A DNA stretch of 32,084 nt from an uncultured Cellvibrio sp. (GTDB lineage: Bacteria > Pseudomonadota > Gammaproteobacteria > Pseudomonadales > Cellvibrionaceae): assembly GCA_946481095.1 (NCBI GenBank), contig CAMLML010000054.1:1-32084 (forward strand), written 5' to 3'. A program made the translations under genes and the position numbers. Under the pieces are notes generated by a model. It was given only the letters and a program-made list of their open reading frames with translations, was not told where the DNA came from and searched no databases. Within the stretch, counting starts at the first letter, position 1. Every line of letters begins with the position of its first letter. This document shows, piece after piece, positions 1-8,702 of the stretch.

Positions 1-1033
1 CGGATACTTCCTGCAATTTTACCAATGGCCCTTGTTCATGAGGTTCATTTAATGTTGCAAGATAATCCGCTATTGCATCAATTTGTGTATCAGACAACGT
101 CTCTTTGGAAAATGCAGGCATAATCGGCAAAAATGCTTCACCTGTTTTATCTCCGGATTCTTTAATCGCTATTTGGCTTCCTGGCTCACGAATACTGCGG
201 TGCAAATATTGGCGATTGGCCTTGATAATAAATTGATGCCCTTCGCCACCTTCTATTACCGTGCGATTACGAGGTTCACGTTTGAACAAGCCATAAAGAT
301 TCGGGCCAGTGCTGACACCGGCATTATTTTTTTCAGTAAGATGACACGCATTGCAGCCCACTGACTCGAATGTATCTTTTCCCAATTTGACAAAATCTAC
401 CAATGATTTTTCATTAGTTGCCTCACCGGATTTTAAAGGTAATTTGATTGTTGAAAAATCTACCTGACCAATAGCCAACCGACGAAAAGCAAATGGCCCA
501 TTAGTCTTAATCGTGATTGGGCCGGTATTACTTTCCCAATTCATTGTTGCACCATCACTGATGGTTGCCATAATTTGATTACTGGCAACTATTTCACCAT
601 TCATCCTGACTTGCATAAGCAATGCATTTTCAGTCTTGTTTCTGGCTTCATCAAAACGAGGGGCACGATAAGTAATATGCAGTTGTTGCCATTCATTGTT
701 TTTATTAGTGAGTTCTACAGCATAACGGCCTTGTAAAAATAATTTTGCAGAAGAGTTTTCCGGCACCAAAAACTCCATTGACAACAACATATCGCCAAAC
801 CGAATGTTACCAATCAAATGCGGAGCATCTTGCCAATTATTGATAACAATAACATCGCCCTGATCGCGAGTTTCAATAAACTGTAAATTTTTTCCAACAG
901 CACTGACCGAGGTAGACCTTGTCCAGTGACTACTTTCTTTAAAGTGTTGCAAGGGATTAAAATCTTCTGCATAAAGAAGAGGAGCACTGAAAATAACAAC
1001 AAAAAAGCCGATAATTTTTATCAGGGAAGGCAT
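1..1033 (-). CDS. Exported DUF1080-like domain fused to cytochrome c (3' end cut by window edge)
   Basis: About 344 residues are visible; the gene runs off the left edge. Residues 1-22 form a signal peptide ending LLYA before EDF. Residues 23-200 resemble the DUF1080 (3-keto-disaccharide hydrolase, LamG-like) fold; the stretch LFLQGRYAVEL parallels FLQERYEVQV in the upstream gene. Residues 220-344 are a class I cytochrome c domain with haem-binding CNACH (C227, C230, H231) and a likely axial methionine in PIMPAF near M305. The start ATG has GGA eight bases upstream. It lies 68 bases downstream of another DUF1080 gene on the same strand, so the two are probably co-transcribed. The fusion suggests periplasmic sugar chemistry linked to electron transfer, but the substrate is inference. 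Further domains may lie beyond the edge. The cytochrome call is firm; the N-terminal domain call is moderately firm. Confidence 0.8.
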   Translation of the reverse strand, partial: MPSLIKIIGFFVVIFSAPLLYAEDFNPLQHFKESSHWTRSTSVSAVGKNLQFIETRDQGDVIVINNWQDAPHLIGNIRFGDMLLSMEFLVPENSSAKLFLQGRYAVELTNKNNEWQQLHITYRAPRFDEARNKTENALLMQVRMNGEIVASNQIMATISDGATMNWESNTGPITIKTNGPFAFRRLAIGQVDFSTIKLPLKSGEATNEKSLVDFVKLGKDTFESVGCNACHLTEKNNAGVSTGPNLYGLFKREPRNRTVIEGGEGHQFIIKANRQYLHRSIREPGSQIAIKESGDKTGEAFLPIMPAFSKETLSDTQIDAIADYLATLNEPHEQGPLVKLQEVS

Positions 1034-1101
1034 AACTGATTCCATCAATTTAAATTGAGATTCTGGCGCAATCAGATGAATAAATGACTCATGTCAAATG
1101 T

Positions 1102-1914
1102 TCAGTTGAGTTTTCTGATCCAAATATTTCTGAAACGTATGGGATTACCGTGATCCTGTAATCTGAGTGGTGCACAACCGTGCGCATCATAAACCGGTTT
1201 GCCAATCCAGACTGTTGCGCCTTGAATTTCAAAATGATTCTGCACCAGTACACCATTATGTAACACTGTAATGTAAGCAGGTTTGGTCAACTTTTTGTGA
1301 TTATTAAATACAGGTGCTGTAAAAATGATATCGTAAGTTTGCCATTTACCCGGTGCATGAGAGGAATTGACCAAAGGAATTGATTGTTTGTAAATTGCAG
1401 CGGCTTGTCCATTTGCATAGGTTTTATTTTGATAAGAGTCCAACACCTGAACTTCATAACGTTCTTGCAAAAAAACACCGGAATTACTACGCCCCTGGCT
1501 TTCCAAAATTTTTCCATCATCGCCGGTAATATTGGTAGGCGTCATCCATTCAATGTGTAATTGCACATCACAGAAAGACTCTTTGGTTTTTATGTCACCG
1601 GTTTTCGGTACCACTTCCATTGCATTATCTATCAAGCGCCATTTGGCACCGCCCTGCTCTGCACTCTGCCATTGGTTTAAATCTTTACCATCGAATAAAA
1701 TAATTGCATCAGATGGAATTCCATTTTCATTTACTGAAATAACAGCCGGTACGGGATTCCACACTTCGGTTTCCAGTGATAATTCCCAGGGTTCTTTTTC
1801 AGACTCTTTCCCGGTTGATACTTTGGCCTGTTCAGCGGCATAAACATTCAGGCTTGTCATTAAAATCCATGCAACAAATGACAACATCTGAATAAAAAAA
1901 GCAGTTTTTTTCAT
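1102..1914 (-). CDS. Exported DUF1080 (3-keto-disaccharide hydrolase-like) protein
   Basis: 270 residues from the chosen ATG. A signal peptide covers roughly residues 1-26 (MKKTAFF... to NVYA). The mature protein carries typical DUF1080 features: IILFDGKDLNQWQ near the start, a tryptophan-rich strand IEWMTP, the SNSGVFLQERYEVQVLDS block, PGKWQTYDIIF, and a C-terminal block with PLRLQDHGNPIRFRNIWI. This family has a concanavalin-like fold and some members act on 3-keto sugars; the substrate here is unknown. An ATG twelve bases further upstream (1926) is possible, but GAGG sits six bases before the chosen ATG, which decides the start. It is the first gene of a minus-strand pair with the DUF1080-cytochrome fusion. 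It is divergent from the transglycosylase gene at 2103. Confidence 0.88.
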   Translation of the reverse strand: MKKTAFFIQMLSFVAWILMTSLNVYAAEQAKVSTGKESEKEPWELSLETEVWNPVPAVISVNENGIPSDAIILFDGKDLNQWQSAEQGGAKWRLIDNAMEVVPKTGDIKTKESFCDVQLHIEWMTPTNITGDDGKILESQGRSNSGVFLQERYEVQVLDSYQNKTYANGQAAAIYKQSIPLVNSSHAPGKWQTYDIIFTAPVFNNHKKLTKPAYITVLHNGVLVQNHFEIQGATVWIGKPVYDAHGCAPLRLQDHGNPIRFRNIWIRKLN

Positions 1915-2020
1915 ATTTAACCTCATTATTGTTGTTGGCGGACTTTATACGCGGCCGCAAGTCTAACATCTGTTATTTTTACATTGCTTAATAAATTATA
2001 AGATAATTAAACCCTTCAGA

Positions 2021-2049
2021 TTGACCTATGTCTGGCTTCCGCCTATCAT
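2021..2049 (+). promoter_or_regulatory. Predicted sigma-70 promoter for the MltD-like gene
   Basis: TTGACC at 2021-2026 and TATCAT at 2044-2049 are separated by 17 bases, close to the sigma-70 consensus. The predicted transcript starts about 45 bases before the ATG at 2103. This was read by eye only. Confidence 0.55.
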
Positions 2050-2102
2050 CCAGCGCAGTTTCGTCTGACTGGAAGAACCAATAATTATCTGAGGTCATTT
2101 TC

Positions 2103-3260
2103 ATGTTTTCGATTTACCGACTCAGGAGGCCGTTCAGCCTTATAGCCGTATTGCTTTTATTGGTCACAGGATGTTCAAGTTTACCGTCAAAGAACCCCGA
2201 AATTACCGAAGTGCCTGCTGTTGACCAGGCACCGATTGAAATACCCCCGGAGCCTGTTGAGGTAATACCTGCAGACCTCTGGGAAGAGATAGTAAAAGGT
2301 TATGGATTACCGGATGTTCCAGAACAACATATTCGCGCAAATTTACTCTGGCTTTCCAAACATCAACGCTATATGGAAAAGGTCACCAGACAGGGTGAAC
2401 CTTTTTTGTTTTACATTGTTCAACAGATGCGTGATAACCAGATTCCGCTTGAATTAACTCTGATTCCAATTGTTGAAAGTGCATTTAATCCTTTTATTCA
2501 ATCCCGCAGCAAGGCTCTTGGCCTGTGGCAATTTATTCCACGGACTGGTCGCCATTTTGGATTACAACAAAATGTGTTCTATGATGAACGTCGGGATGTA
2601 ATTGCATCAACCGATGCTGCTGTGAAATATTTAAAATATCTGAATAATTTATTTAATGGAGATTGGTTGCTAACAATGGCTGCCTATAATGCTGGTGAAG
2701 GTTCCGTGCAACGGGCAATCAAGAAAAATAAACGGCAAAACAAACCAACAGATTTTTGGTCCCTGCCTTTGTCGAAACAAACCCGTCATTATGTGCCTCA
2801 AATTATTGCTATTTCAAAAGTTATCGCCAATCCTGAGCACTACAACCTGAGTTTAAATCCAATAGCCAACGATCCTTATTTTGAAAAGGTCAATCTGCCT
2901 ACCACTATTGATATAGCGCAAGCAGCAAAAATGGCCAACATAGATCCAACCATTTTACGTAATTTGAATGCTGGTCACACTAAATGGATTATTGGTCCCA
3001 CTGCTCCAAAACAAATTCTTATTCCTGTCGAAAAAATTTCTGAATTCAACACCATATTACCAAGCCTGCCCCAAGCTATGATTCCTGCACACGAAATTCG
3101 TGCAATGAACAGTGCATCTACCTACACAGTGAAATCCGGCGATAGTTTATGGACTATAGCCAGAGCTCATAAAACCAGTGTTTCCAGTTTACAACGCTTG
3201 AATAACCTGACATCAAGGTCGGTCATAAAACCCGGACAAAAATTAAAAGTAGGTTCGTAG
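2103..3260 (+). CDS. mltD: MltD-like membrane-bound lytic murein transglycosylase lipoprotein with LysM
   Basis: 385 residues. Family members cleave peptidoglycan between MurNAc and GlcNAc, forming 1,6-anhydroMurNAc ends. A lipoprotein signal ends VTGC with the lipidated cysteine at C24; serine at +2 suits outer-membrane sorting. The SLT domain occupies about 110-220, with the catalytic glutamate at E125 in [10 protein letters not shown], then [13 protein letters not shown] and [16 protein letters not shown] degenerate LysM-like stretch ([20 protein letters not shown]) precedes a single clear C-terminal LysM at 341-385 ([13 protein letters not shown]). E. coli MltD has two LysM modules, so this version is shorter. 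GAGG lies eight bases before the ATG. A good promoter lies at 2021-2049. No gloB or rnhA neighbour is seen here, unlike in enterics. Confidence 0.92.
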   Translation: MFSIYRLRRPFSLIAVLLLLVTGCSSLPSKNPEITEVPAVDQAPIEIPPEPVEVIPADLWEEIVKGYGLPDVPEQHIRANLLWLSKHQRYMEKVTRQGEPFLFYIVQQMRDNQIPLELTLIPIVESAFNPFIQSRSKALGLWQFIPRTGRHFGLQQNVFYDERRDVIASTDAAVKYLKYLNNLFNGDWLLTMAAYNAGEGSVQRAIKKNKRQNKPTDFWSLPLSKQTRHYVPQIIAISKVIANPEHYNLSLNPIANDPYFEKVNLPTTIDIAQAAKMANIDPTILRNLNAGHTKWIIGPTAPKQILIPVEKISEFNTILPSLPQAMIPAHEIRAMNSASTYTVKSGDSLWTIARAHKTSVSSLQRLNNLTSRSVIKPGQKLKVGS

Positions 3261-3291
3261 GACATTTTTATTTAAAAGGCTTTTTCAATTT

Positions 3292-3492
3292 ATGAATCGA
3301 TATGAGTTCCAACATTTATGCAATCAAATTGGTGATTAAGTCGAAAGATTAATTTTGGCTTTCAGTGGTATCCGTGGCGAACGAGATGTCGGTATTTTGA
3401 AAAAAGCAGCAGAGAACCTGAAGAGCTTTCCAATACAGTCTGAAGATTTTTCCAATACAGAATGGATAGTGATTCTGTCACCTTCCAAATAG
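3292..3492 (+). pseudogene. Remnant of a small gene with one in-frame stop
   Basis: One reading frame starts at ATG 3292 (MNRYEFQHLCNQIGD), meets TAA at 3337-3339, and continues in the same frame without another stop to TAG at 3490-3492. The downstream part reads VERLILAFSGIRGERDVG and ends EWIVILSPSK. The composition looks protein-like on both sides of the stop. This suggests a gene of about 66 residues inactivated by a nonsense change, or two pieces of a decayed larger gene. I do not recognise a family. An alternative is that translation starts at TTG 3355 and yields a real 45-residue peptide. No clear Shine-Dalgarno is seen for either start. A chance open frame cannot be excluded at this length. 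Confidence 0.4.
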
Positions 3493-3531
3493 TTAACACA
3501 ATTTTTTAAAGAGCAAGTAGGGAGTTACAAA

Positions 3532-5499
3532 ATGTTAAAGGCTATCCTGTCATGTTTTTGTTTTTTCATGTTGTTATCCGGTTTTAATGCCCATGCAGTT
3601 CCCACACTAAAAGATTATGGTGCCTTGCCTACTACCAGCATGGTTGAAATCTCACCAGATGGAAGTTTGGTAGCTTTTCGTACTGTAAAAGAAAATCAAG
3701 ATTATCTTGCTGTGATTTCTCTGAAAGAAAAGAAAAAAGTTATGCTGCTGGATCTTTCAAAAATCCAACCGTTATACATATATTTCCTTAACAACGAGCA
3801 GCTCTATCTTGCTGCATCAGAATATGGTCGTGTCGATGGATTTAGAGGAAAATTCGAAACCAGTACAGGTTTTGTGGTTAATATTAAAACTCAAAAATTT
3901 CGACAACTATTGATTCCCGGGGAAGATCGAGTTTATCCAGGGCAAGGTGGCTTGGGTCGAATAGTTGGCTTTACTGGAGATGGCCAATACGCTTTTATGC
4001 CAGCCTATCTCGGCTCTACGGAATTATTATTGGGCAGTTCCCAAAAACCCAATTATGGATTGATAAAAGTAAAACTGAGTAGCAAAGGCCGGCATAAAAC
4101 AGTTAGTCATGGATCATTATATTCAAAAGATTTTTTTATTGATAATAATGGAAATATGCTGGCAGAAGAGCGATACAACGATAAAACCAATGAGCATTCT
4201 ATAATGGTGTTCGAAAATGGAAAAAAAGAACCTAAAGAGCTATTTAATGAAGTAGCTTCAATAATAAATAAAACTTTTATCGCTATCACACAAGACTATA
4301 AATCTCTGGTTTTTACTGAAACGAATGATGAAACCGGATATGAAGATTATTATCTGATGAATCTCTCAACAGGAAAAATTAGTGCCACTCCATATGGGCG
4401 CGATAATTCCGATATTGCCAGTATTTTCACGGATAAAAACAGAATAGCCAAAGGTGTATCCTATTCAGGGTTTTCTCCGACTTATCATTTTTTTGATGCA
4501 GATCTGGATGCACGAATTAAAACTATTGTCGCAACATTTCCTGATCAGTCAGTTTATATCGTTAGTACGTCACCAAATTGGAAAAACATTGTGGTAATGG
4601 TTGAGGGCTCCCAGTTTGCAGGTGACTATTTCCTTTTTGTTGATGGGTCAAATGAACCACAATTTTTAACTTCAAGTCGTCCCAATATAAAAATTGAAGA
4701 CATAAATCCGATTGGAAAATTAACCTATACAGCTCGCGATGGTTTAAAGATTCCAACACTGATTACTATTCCAAAAGACAAAATTACCTCCATTAAAAAT
4801 TTACCAGCCGTTATCTATCCGCATGGTGGACCTGAATCCTATGACAGCATAGAGTTTGAATATCGAGCTCAGGCACTTGCCGCTAATGGTTATCTGGTAA
4901 TTCAACCTCAATTTAGGGGCTCCAGTGGTTTTGGTAGGGCGCACGCAGTTGCCGGTTATGGTGAATGGGGTCAAAAAATGCAGGATGATTTAACCGATGC
5001 TGTAAAGTTTTTTGCAGACAAAGGTTTTATCAACCCGGAAAAAGTGTGCATAGTCGGAGCTAGTTATGGTGGTTATGCTGCATTGGCAGGCGGTGCGTTT
5101 ACGCCGGACATTTACAAATGCGTCGTATCAATTAATGGAATAGGACATATTGGGGATATGCTGTATTGGGACAAACAGCAAAACGGAAAAGACAGCTGGA
5201 TTGTGACTTACATGGAAAAACAATTTGGCAAAGGTGATATAGACAAAGCCAAACTTGCCAAAATATCACCCGAAGAATTCGCATCCTCTTTTAAAGCACC
5301 GGTATTATTGATTCATTCGGAAGACGACAAACGCGTTCCCTTTAGCCAATCCAAAAGTATGTACTCTGCATTAAAAAGTAAAAATAAATCGGTGGAGCTG
5401 ATAGAACTGGAAGGTGATAACCATTATCTTCTTGAAAGTAAAACCAGGCTTCAGGCTTTGGAAGCGACAGTCAAGTTCGTCAATCAACATCTCAAATAA
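3532..5499 (+). CDS. Secreted S9 (prolyl oligopeptidase) family serine peptidase
   Basis: 655 residues. A signal peptide covers residues 1-22 (ending FNAHA), so the enzyme is exported. Residues 25-390 form the predicted beta-propeller lid (VEISPDGSLVAFRTV at the start). The alpha/beta-hydrolase domain follows: IYPHGGPESYDS, then the nucleophile elbow GASYGGYAAL with S511, acid D599 in HSEDDKRVPF, and H631 in EGDNHYLL. All triad residues are present. GGYAALAGG and the propeller are typical of the acylaminoacyl-peptidase/DPP-like S9C branch. GGGAG-like GGGAGTT lies upstream of the ATG. It is a single-gene unit: a remnant gene precedes it and a strong hairpin terminator follows at 5509-5542. Substrate specificity cannot be read from the sequence; peptide scavenging is likely. 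Confidence 0.93.
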   Translation: MLKAILSCFCFFMLLSGFNAHAVPTLKDYGALPTTSMVEISPDGSLVAFRTVKENQDYLAVISLKEKKKVMLLDLSKIQPLYIYFLNNEQLYLAASEYGRVDGFRGKFETSTGFVVNIKTQKFRQLLIPGEDRVYPGQGGLGRIVGFTGDGQYAFMPAYLGSTELLLGSSQKPNYGLIKVKLSSKGRHKTVSHGSLYSKDFFIDNNGNMLAEERYNDKTNEHSIMVFENGKKEPKELFNEVASIINKTFIAITQDYKSLVFTETNDETGYEDYYLMNLSTGKISATPYGRDNSDIASIFTDKNRIAKGVSYSGFSPTYHFFDADLDARIKTIVATFPDQSVYIVSTSPNWKNIVVMVEGSQFAGDYFLFVDGSNEPQFLTSSRPNIKIEDINPIGKLTYTARDGLKIPTLITIPKDKITSIKNLPAVIYPHGGPESYDSIEFEYRAQALAANGYLVIQPQFRGSSGFGRAHAVAGYGEWGQKMQDDLTDAVKFFADKGFINPEKVCIVGASYGGYAALAGGAFTPDIYKCVVSINGIGHIGDMLYWDKQQNGKDSWIVTYMEKQFGKGDIDKAKLAKISPEEFASSFKAPVLLIHSEDDKRVPFSQSKSMYSALKSKNKSVELIELEGDNHYLLESKTRLQALEATVKFVNQHLK

Positions 5500-5508
5500 T
5501 AATTTAAT

Positions 5509-5542
5509 AAAAAAGGAGCATGGTTATAGATGTTCCTTTTTT
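5509..5542 (+). terminator. Rho-independent terminator after the S9 peptidase gene
   Basis: AAAAAAGGAGCAT (5509-5521) pairs with ATGTTCCTTTTTT (5530-5542), giving 13 pairs with one G-U across an 8-base loop, ending in a T run. The A and T flanks allow termination on either strand. Confidence 0.75.
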
Positions 5543-5656
5543 ATATCTGTATCTTCGGATCAGATAGTTGAGCTTGCTGTATTTTAGTAATGGTTCACAT
5601 TTTTATTGATTGCCAAGGCTTGGGTCATATTAGTTGTGAAATTGCTTATCCATGAA

Positions 5657-5684
5657 TTGAGCGAGATCTGCTACTCTTTATAAC
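5657..5684 (+). promoter_or_regulatory. Predicted sigma-70 promoter for the receiver-domain membrane protein
   Basis: TTGAGC (5657-5662) and TATAAC (5679-5684) are spaced by 16 bases, and the -10 ends 37 bases before the ATG at 5722. Confidence 0.45.
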
Positions 5685-5721
5685 AAGGTAAAGACATCTA
5701 ATAACATAGAGCGAACATTTA

Positions 5722-7098
5722 ATGGCCAATAAACGTGCTTTGATTGTTGATGATTCCACAACTGCGCAATACCGTTTGAAAAAAATGCTGAAGGTCTATG
5801 CGCTTGACATAGATGTCGCTGATTCAGGCGAAGCCGCTTTGCGTTATCTGGCAAACAATGTACCGGATGTCGTATTTATGGACCATACCATGCCGGGAAT
5901 GGATGGCTTGCGGGCACTTCAGGTAATCAAATCACATCCGGAAACAGCCATTATCCCCGTGATTATGTATACCTCCCAAAGTGGCGATGTATACACGGGT
6001 CAGGCCAGAGCCCTTGGCGCTTTGGACGTTGTAAGCAAAGATACAATCAATGCCACCGATCTTTCCAAGGTAATGGAAGCTATTCATATCTACCCTATAG
6101 ATCAACAGGAAAAGATGGAAGCAGCAGCCTTAGCCAGGAAAGTAGAAGCTACCAATAATGTCACCGATCTGGATGCTCATCGAATTGAGCGACGAGCACC
6201 CAGTGCTGTAGCCGCTGAGCAGGCCCGTAACCTGGAGTTACGTCTGGGGCATCTGGAGCACACGCTTGAAGATAATCGGCGTTTCATCACAGCCCGCGTT
6301 CTGCGTGAGCTGCAGGGGTTGCGCCAGAGTCTGAGACAAGAATTCAATAACATACTGCAAAATCAAAAGCCTCCGGCTACTCCGGCGAAACCGGAAATTG
6401 AATCAGAACCTGAATCCACTGATTCATCGAATGGTTTCAAAATTATTTTTATCGTCATACTCCTGGTTATTACGTTCTTCCTGATCCAAATTAGTAGCCA
6501 ACTCAGTGAAAATACAGAAGTACAAACATTACTTGGAAATCAACTGCAACAGGTGACCAATAAAGATAACCGTGCTATTACAGTCGCCAATCCCAAGCGT
6601 AATTCTGTTTATGTTGCAAAAAATGATTATCTGGCCGATCTTGCCTGGGCATTCAATCAAAATGCTTTGTTGGATTTTAATAAAAATACTCTTGATCCAA
6701 AACCTTTATTACGTTTGCATGAATTGTTAAATCGTATTTCTACGACAGGATTTAAAGGCAGTGCGCTGATCACCATTTCTGTTGGCAATTTTTGTAACAG
6801 TATCGATAACATGGGTGTCGCACATTTGGCAAAACCTGAAACCAATATTAATGATTGTGTGTTATCAAGTGAACTTTATGCAATGGATAGAATAATGGAT
6901 GAATACTCCAATGAAGCCAATTTATTACTCAACAATTTAATGCGCGATAAAAAAGGAATTTTGAGCATTACGATCAACGTTCAGGAAGGCACAGAAACAT
7001 ATCCTGAAAGAACATCAATATTAACCGCAAGGGAATGGAATCAGGTTGCTCAATACAATAATCGTGTTGATTTGGTTTTATTACCTGATTCTGAATGA
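5722..7098 (+). CDS. Receiver domain - coiled region - membrane span - OmpA-like extracytoplasmic domain
   Basis: 458 residues with an unusual domain order. Residues 4-125 are a complete CheY-like receiver: acidic pair D10/D11 in IVDDS, phosphoacceptor D54 in FMDHTMPG, T84 in IMYTS, K106 in VVSKD. Residues 160-215 are charged and heptad-like (LELRLGHLEHTLEDNRRF), a probable coiled coil. A Pro/Glu linker precedes one membrane span at about 240-258 (IIFIVILLVITFFLIQ). Residues 302-455 resemble an OmpA C-terminal domain: ALLDFNKNTLDPKPLLRLHE at the front and NNRVDLVLLPD at the end, but the usual peptidoglycan-binding Asp/Arg motif is not evident. C358 and C379 could form a periplasmic disulfide. 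No signal peptide is present, which fits an N-in, C-out topology. The gene is monocistronic, flanked by terminators. Its role may be phosphorylation-dependent signalling toward the envelope; this is inference. Confidence 0.85.
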   Translation: MANKRALIVDDSTTAQYRLKKMLKVYALDIDVADSGEAALRYLANNVPDVVFMDHTMPGMDGLRALQVIKSHPETAIIPVIMYTSQSGDVYTGQARALGALDVVSKDTINATDLSKVMEAIHIYPIDQQEKMEAAALARKVEATNNVTDLDAHRIERRAPSAVAAEQARNLELRLGHLEHTLEDNRRFITARVLRELQGLRQSLRQEFNNILQNQKPPATPAKPEIESEPESTDSSNGFKIIFIVILLVITFFLIQISSQLSENTEVQTLLGNQLQQVTNKDNRAITVANPKRNSVYVAKNDYLADLAWAFNQNALLDFNKNTLDPKPLLRLHELLNRISTTGFKGSALITISVGNFCNSIDNMGVAHLAKPETNINDCVLSSELYAMDRIMDEYSNEANLLLNNLMRDKKGILSITINVQEGTETYPERTSILTAREWNQVAQYNNRVDLVLLPDSE

Positions 7099-7110
7099 TT
7101 TATTGTCCGT

Positions 7111-7145
7111 AAAAACTCTATGCTCTACCCGTGCATAGAGTTTTT
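7111..7145. terminator. Bidirectional terminator overlapping the end of the MocR-like gene
   Basis: AAAAACTCTATGC (7111-7123) and GCATAGAGTTTTT (7133-7145) form a perfect 13-base-pair stem with a 9-base loop. It serves the plus-strand receiver gene. On the minus strand it covers the last codons and stop of the MocR-like gene (stop at 7125), so that gene's C-terminal codons double as a terminator arm. Confidence 0.8.
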
Positions 7146-8537
7146 AATAATATCACCCAATACTTTTATCGCCCGTGTTTTTTCCTCGTTCCAATAACCA
7201 CTCGACGACAAACGAATATATTTCTCATATTTGTTATTCGTAGAAAACAGAATCCCCGGCACTATAGAGACATTCTGTTTTATTGCTTGATAAAAAAGTT
7301 CTGTGCCGGTTATTCGGCAAACATCCGGCAATTTCAACCAGGTTACATAACCGCCAACGGGATGTGTGTATTCAGTATCCTCTGGAAAATATTCATTAAT
7401 CGATTGCAATAACTCGCGCATGGATTTTGCAATTTGCACACGTTGTTTGCGTATATGCTTTTCGTATTTTCCTTCTTCCAATAAATGCGCGACAGCGGAT
7501 TGGGTAATACCGGGTGATGCCAAATGCATAGTCACTTTTTCGCTGGTAATGTCTTTCGCAAGCTGACGCGAAGCTACCCACCCTACCCGCAAACCCGCCG
7601 CTAATGATTTGGAAAATGATGAACAATAAATTACTTTATCACTGAATTGACGACACACAGTCGGGCGCTGAGCGCCAAAATGTAAATCACCATAAATATC
7701 ATCTTCAATCAAGGGCACTGAATGTTCTTCACATAAATTGACCAGTGCGCGCTGATGTTTTTCTGAAGTAATAAATCCCTGTGGATTGTTGCCAATACTA
7801 ATCACAATGCAGGCTTTTATCGGCCAATGTTCAAAGGCCAATTTTAATGCGTCGAGTGAAATTCCTTCTTGTGCATGAGTGGGAATTTCAACTGCTTTTA
7901 ATTGCAAGCCATCCAATATTTGCAACAGACCATAATAAACCGGTGATTCAATCGCAACCGAATCGCCGGGTTGAGTTATTTTTTTTAATGCGAGATAAAG
8001 CGCTTGCTGGCATCCATCGGTGATCACTATATCTTCAGGTGCAACGGGACAATTCATTAATGCCATGCGTTTTGCCAGCAATCTGCGTAATTCATGATTA
8101 CCTGAGCCATCTTCATAAGAGAGCAATTCTTTTCCGTTACTGGCGAGCGCTTTTTGAAAGGCTTTTTGAATCATCAATCGCGGTAAAATTCGTTCATCAG
8201 GTACTGCAGCACCGAGATTTATAATCTGTGGTTTTTTCATCGCAAATAATAATGAATGTATCAAATCGCGTTTTAAAACCGGCTGGGGTAATTCCGGCGT
8301 CTCGTTCACATAGGTGACTGTTGGTCGATGCATCTCATTCACATAAAATCCCGAACCGCGACGGGCATGGACATATCCCTGTGCCTGCAACAACTCATAG
8401 GCCGCCAACACCGTCGAGGCACTCACCTGATGTTTATCCTTAGCTAACCGTACAGGATCCAGTGAATCCCCCGGCTGTAAATGCCCTTGTGAAATCTTCT
8501 CAGCCCAATAATTGGCTAGCTCTTCGTATCGTTTCAT
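7125..8537 (-). CDS. MocR/PdxR-type transcriptional regulator (GntR HTH + aminotransferase fold)
   Basis: 470 residues. An N-terminal GntR winged helix occupies about 1-70 (QPGDSLDPVRLAKDKHQVSASTV... YVHARRGSGFYV). A class I aminotransferase-like domain fills about 95-465, with the PLP-binding lysine K310 in SSFSKSLAAGLRVGW, the ring-stacking region DGCQQAL, and the NNPQGF loop. Such proteins use PLP or PLP adducts as effectors and normally control a neighbouring or divergent gene. Here the divergent unit is phzF-like, GNAT and NAT, starting 165 bases away. The control region contains repeated TACCAAA motifs and an 8-base inverted repeat. All domain hallmarks are intact. The physiological effector and targets are not readable from the sequence. 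Confidence 0.92.
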   Translation of the reverse strand: MKRYEELANYWAEKISQGHLQPGDSLDPVRLAKDKHQVSASTVLAAYELLQAQGYVHARRGSGFYVNEMHRPTVTYVNETPELPQPVLKRDLIHSLLFAMKKPQIINLGAAVPDERILPRLMIQKAFQKALASNGKELLSYEDGSGNHELRRLLAKRMALMNCPVAPEDIVITDGCQQALYLALKKITQPGDSVAIESPVYYGLLQILDGLQLKAVEIPTHAQEGISLDALKLAFEHWPIKACIVISIGNNPQGFITSEKHQRALVNLCEEHSVPLIEDDIYGDLHFGAQRPTVCRQFSDKVIYCSSFSKSLAAGLRVGWVASRQLAKDITSEKVTMHLASPGITQSAVAHLLEEGKYEKHIRKQRVQIAKSMRELLQSINEYFPEDTEYTHPVGGYVTWLKLPDVCRITGTELFYQAIKQNVSIVPGILFSTNNKYEKYIRLSSSGYWNEEKTRAIKVLGDIIKNSMHG

Positions 8538-8591
8538 AGCTTTACCCTGTTCTCACACAAAGACCAGTACACTTTTTCATAAAAAATACAA

Positions 8592-8693
8592 AACACTTTA
8601 TTTTTTACCAAAGTGTTCCGAAACAATTTAGCTCGATTGTGTGTGGTTTGGCAAATACCAAATGGTTAGGATGCAGACTAACGATCTACCAAA
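8592..8693. promoter_or_regulatory. Candidate MocR operator region (TACCAAA direct repeats and inverted repeat)
   Basis: The 165-base divergent region holds three same-direction TACCAAA copies at 8606-8612, 8656-8662 and 8687-8693, spaced 50 and 31 bases apart, roughly whole helical turns. AACACTTT (8592-8599) faces AAAGTGTT (8610-8617), and another ACACTTT lies at 8569-8575. The last TACCAAA touches the phzF-like ribosome binding site AAGGA. MocR regulators such as GabR are known to bind spaced direct repeats. The role assigned here is inference. Confidence 0.4.
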
Positions 8694-8702
8694 GGAACCA
8701 TC

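Noticed and set aside
83..364. Plus-strand open frame of 93 codons
   Set aside because: It lies antisense to the cytochrome c domain, which has a clear CNACH motif and axial methionine on the minus strand.
4107..4289. Antisense open frames within the S9 peptidase gene
   Set aside because: They are antisense to a continuous reading frame with an intact catalytic triad and show no independent protein features.
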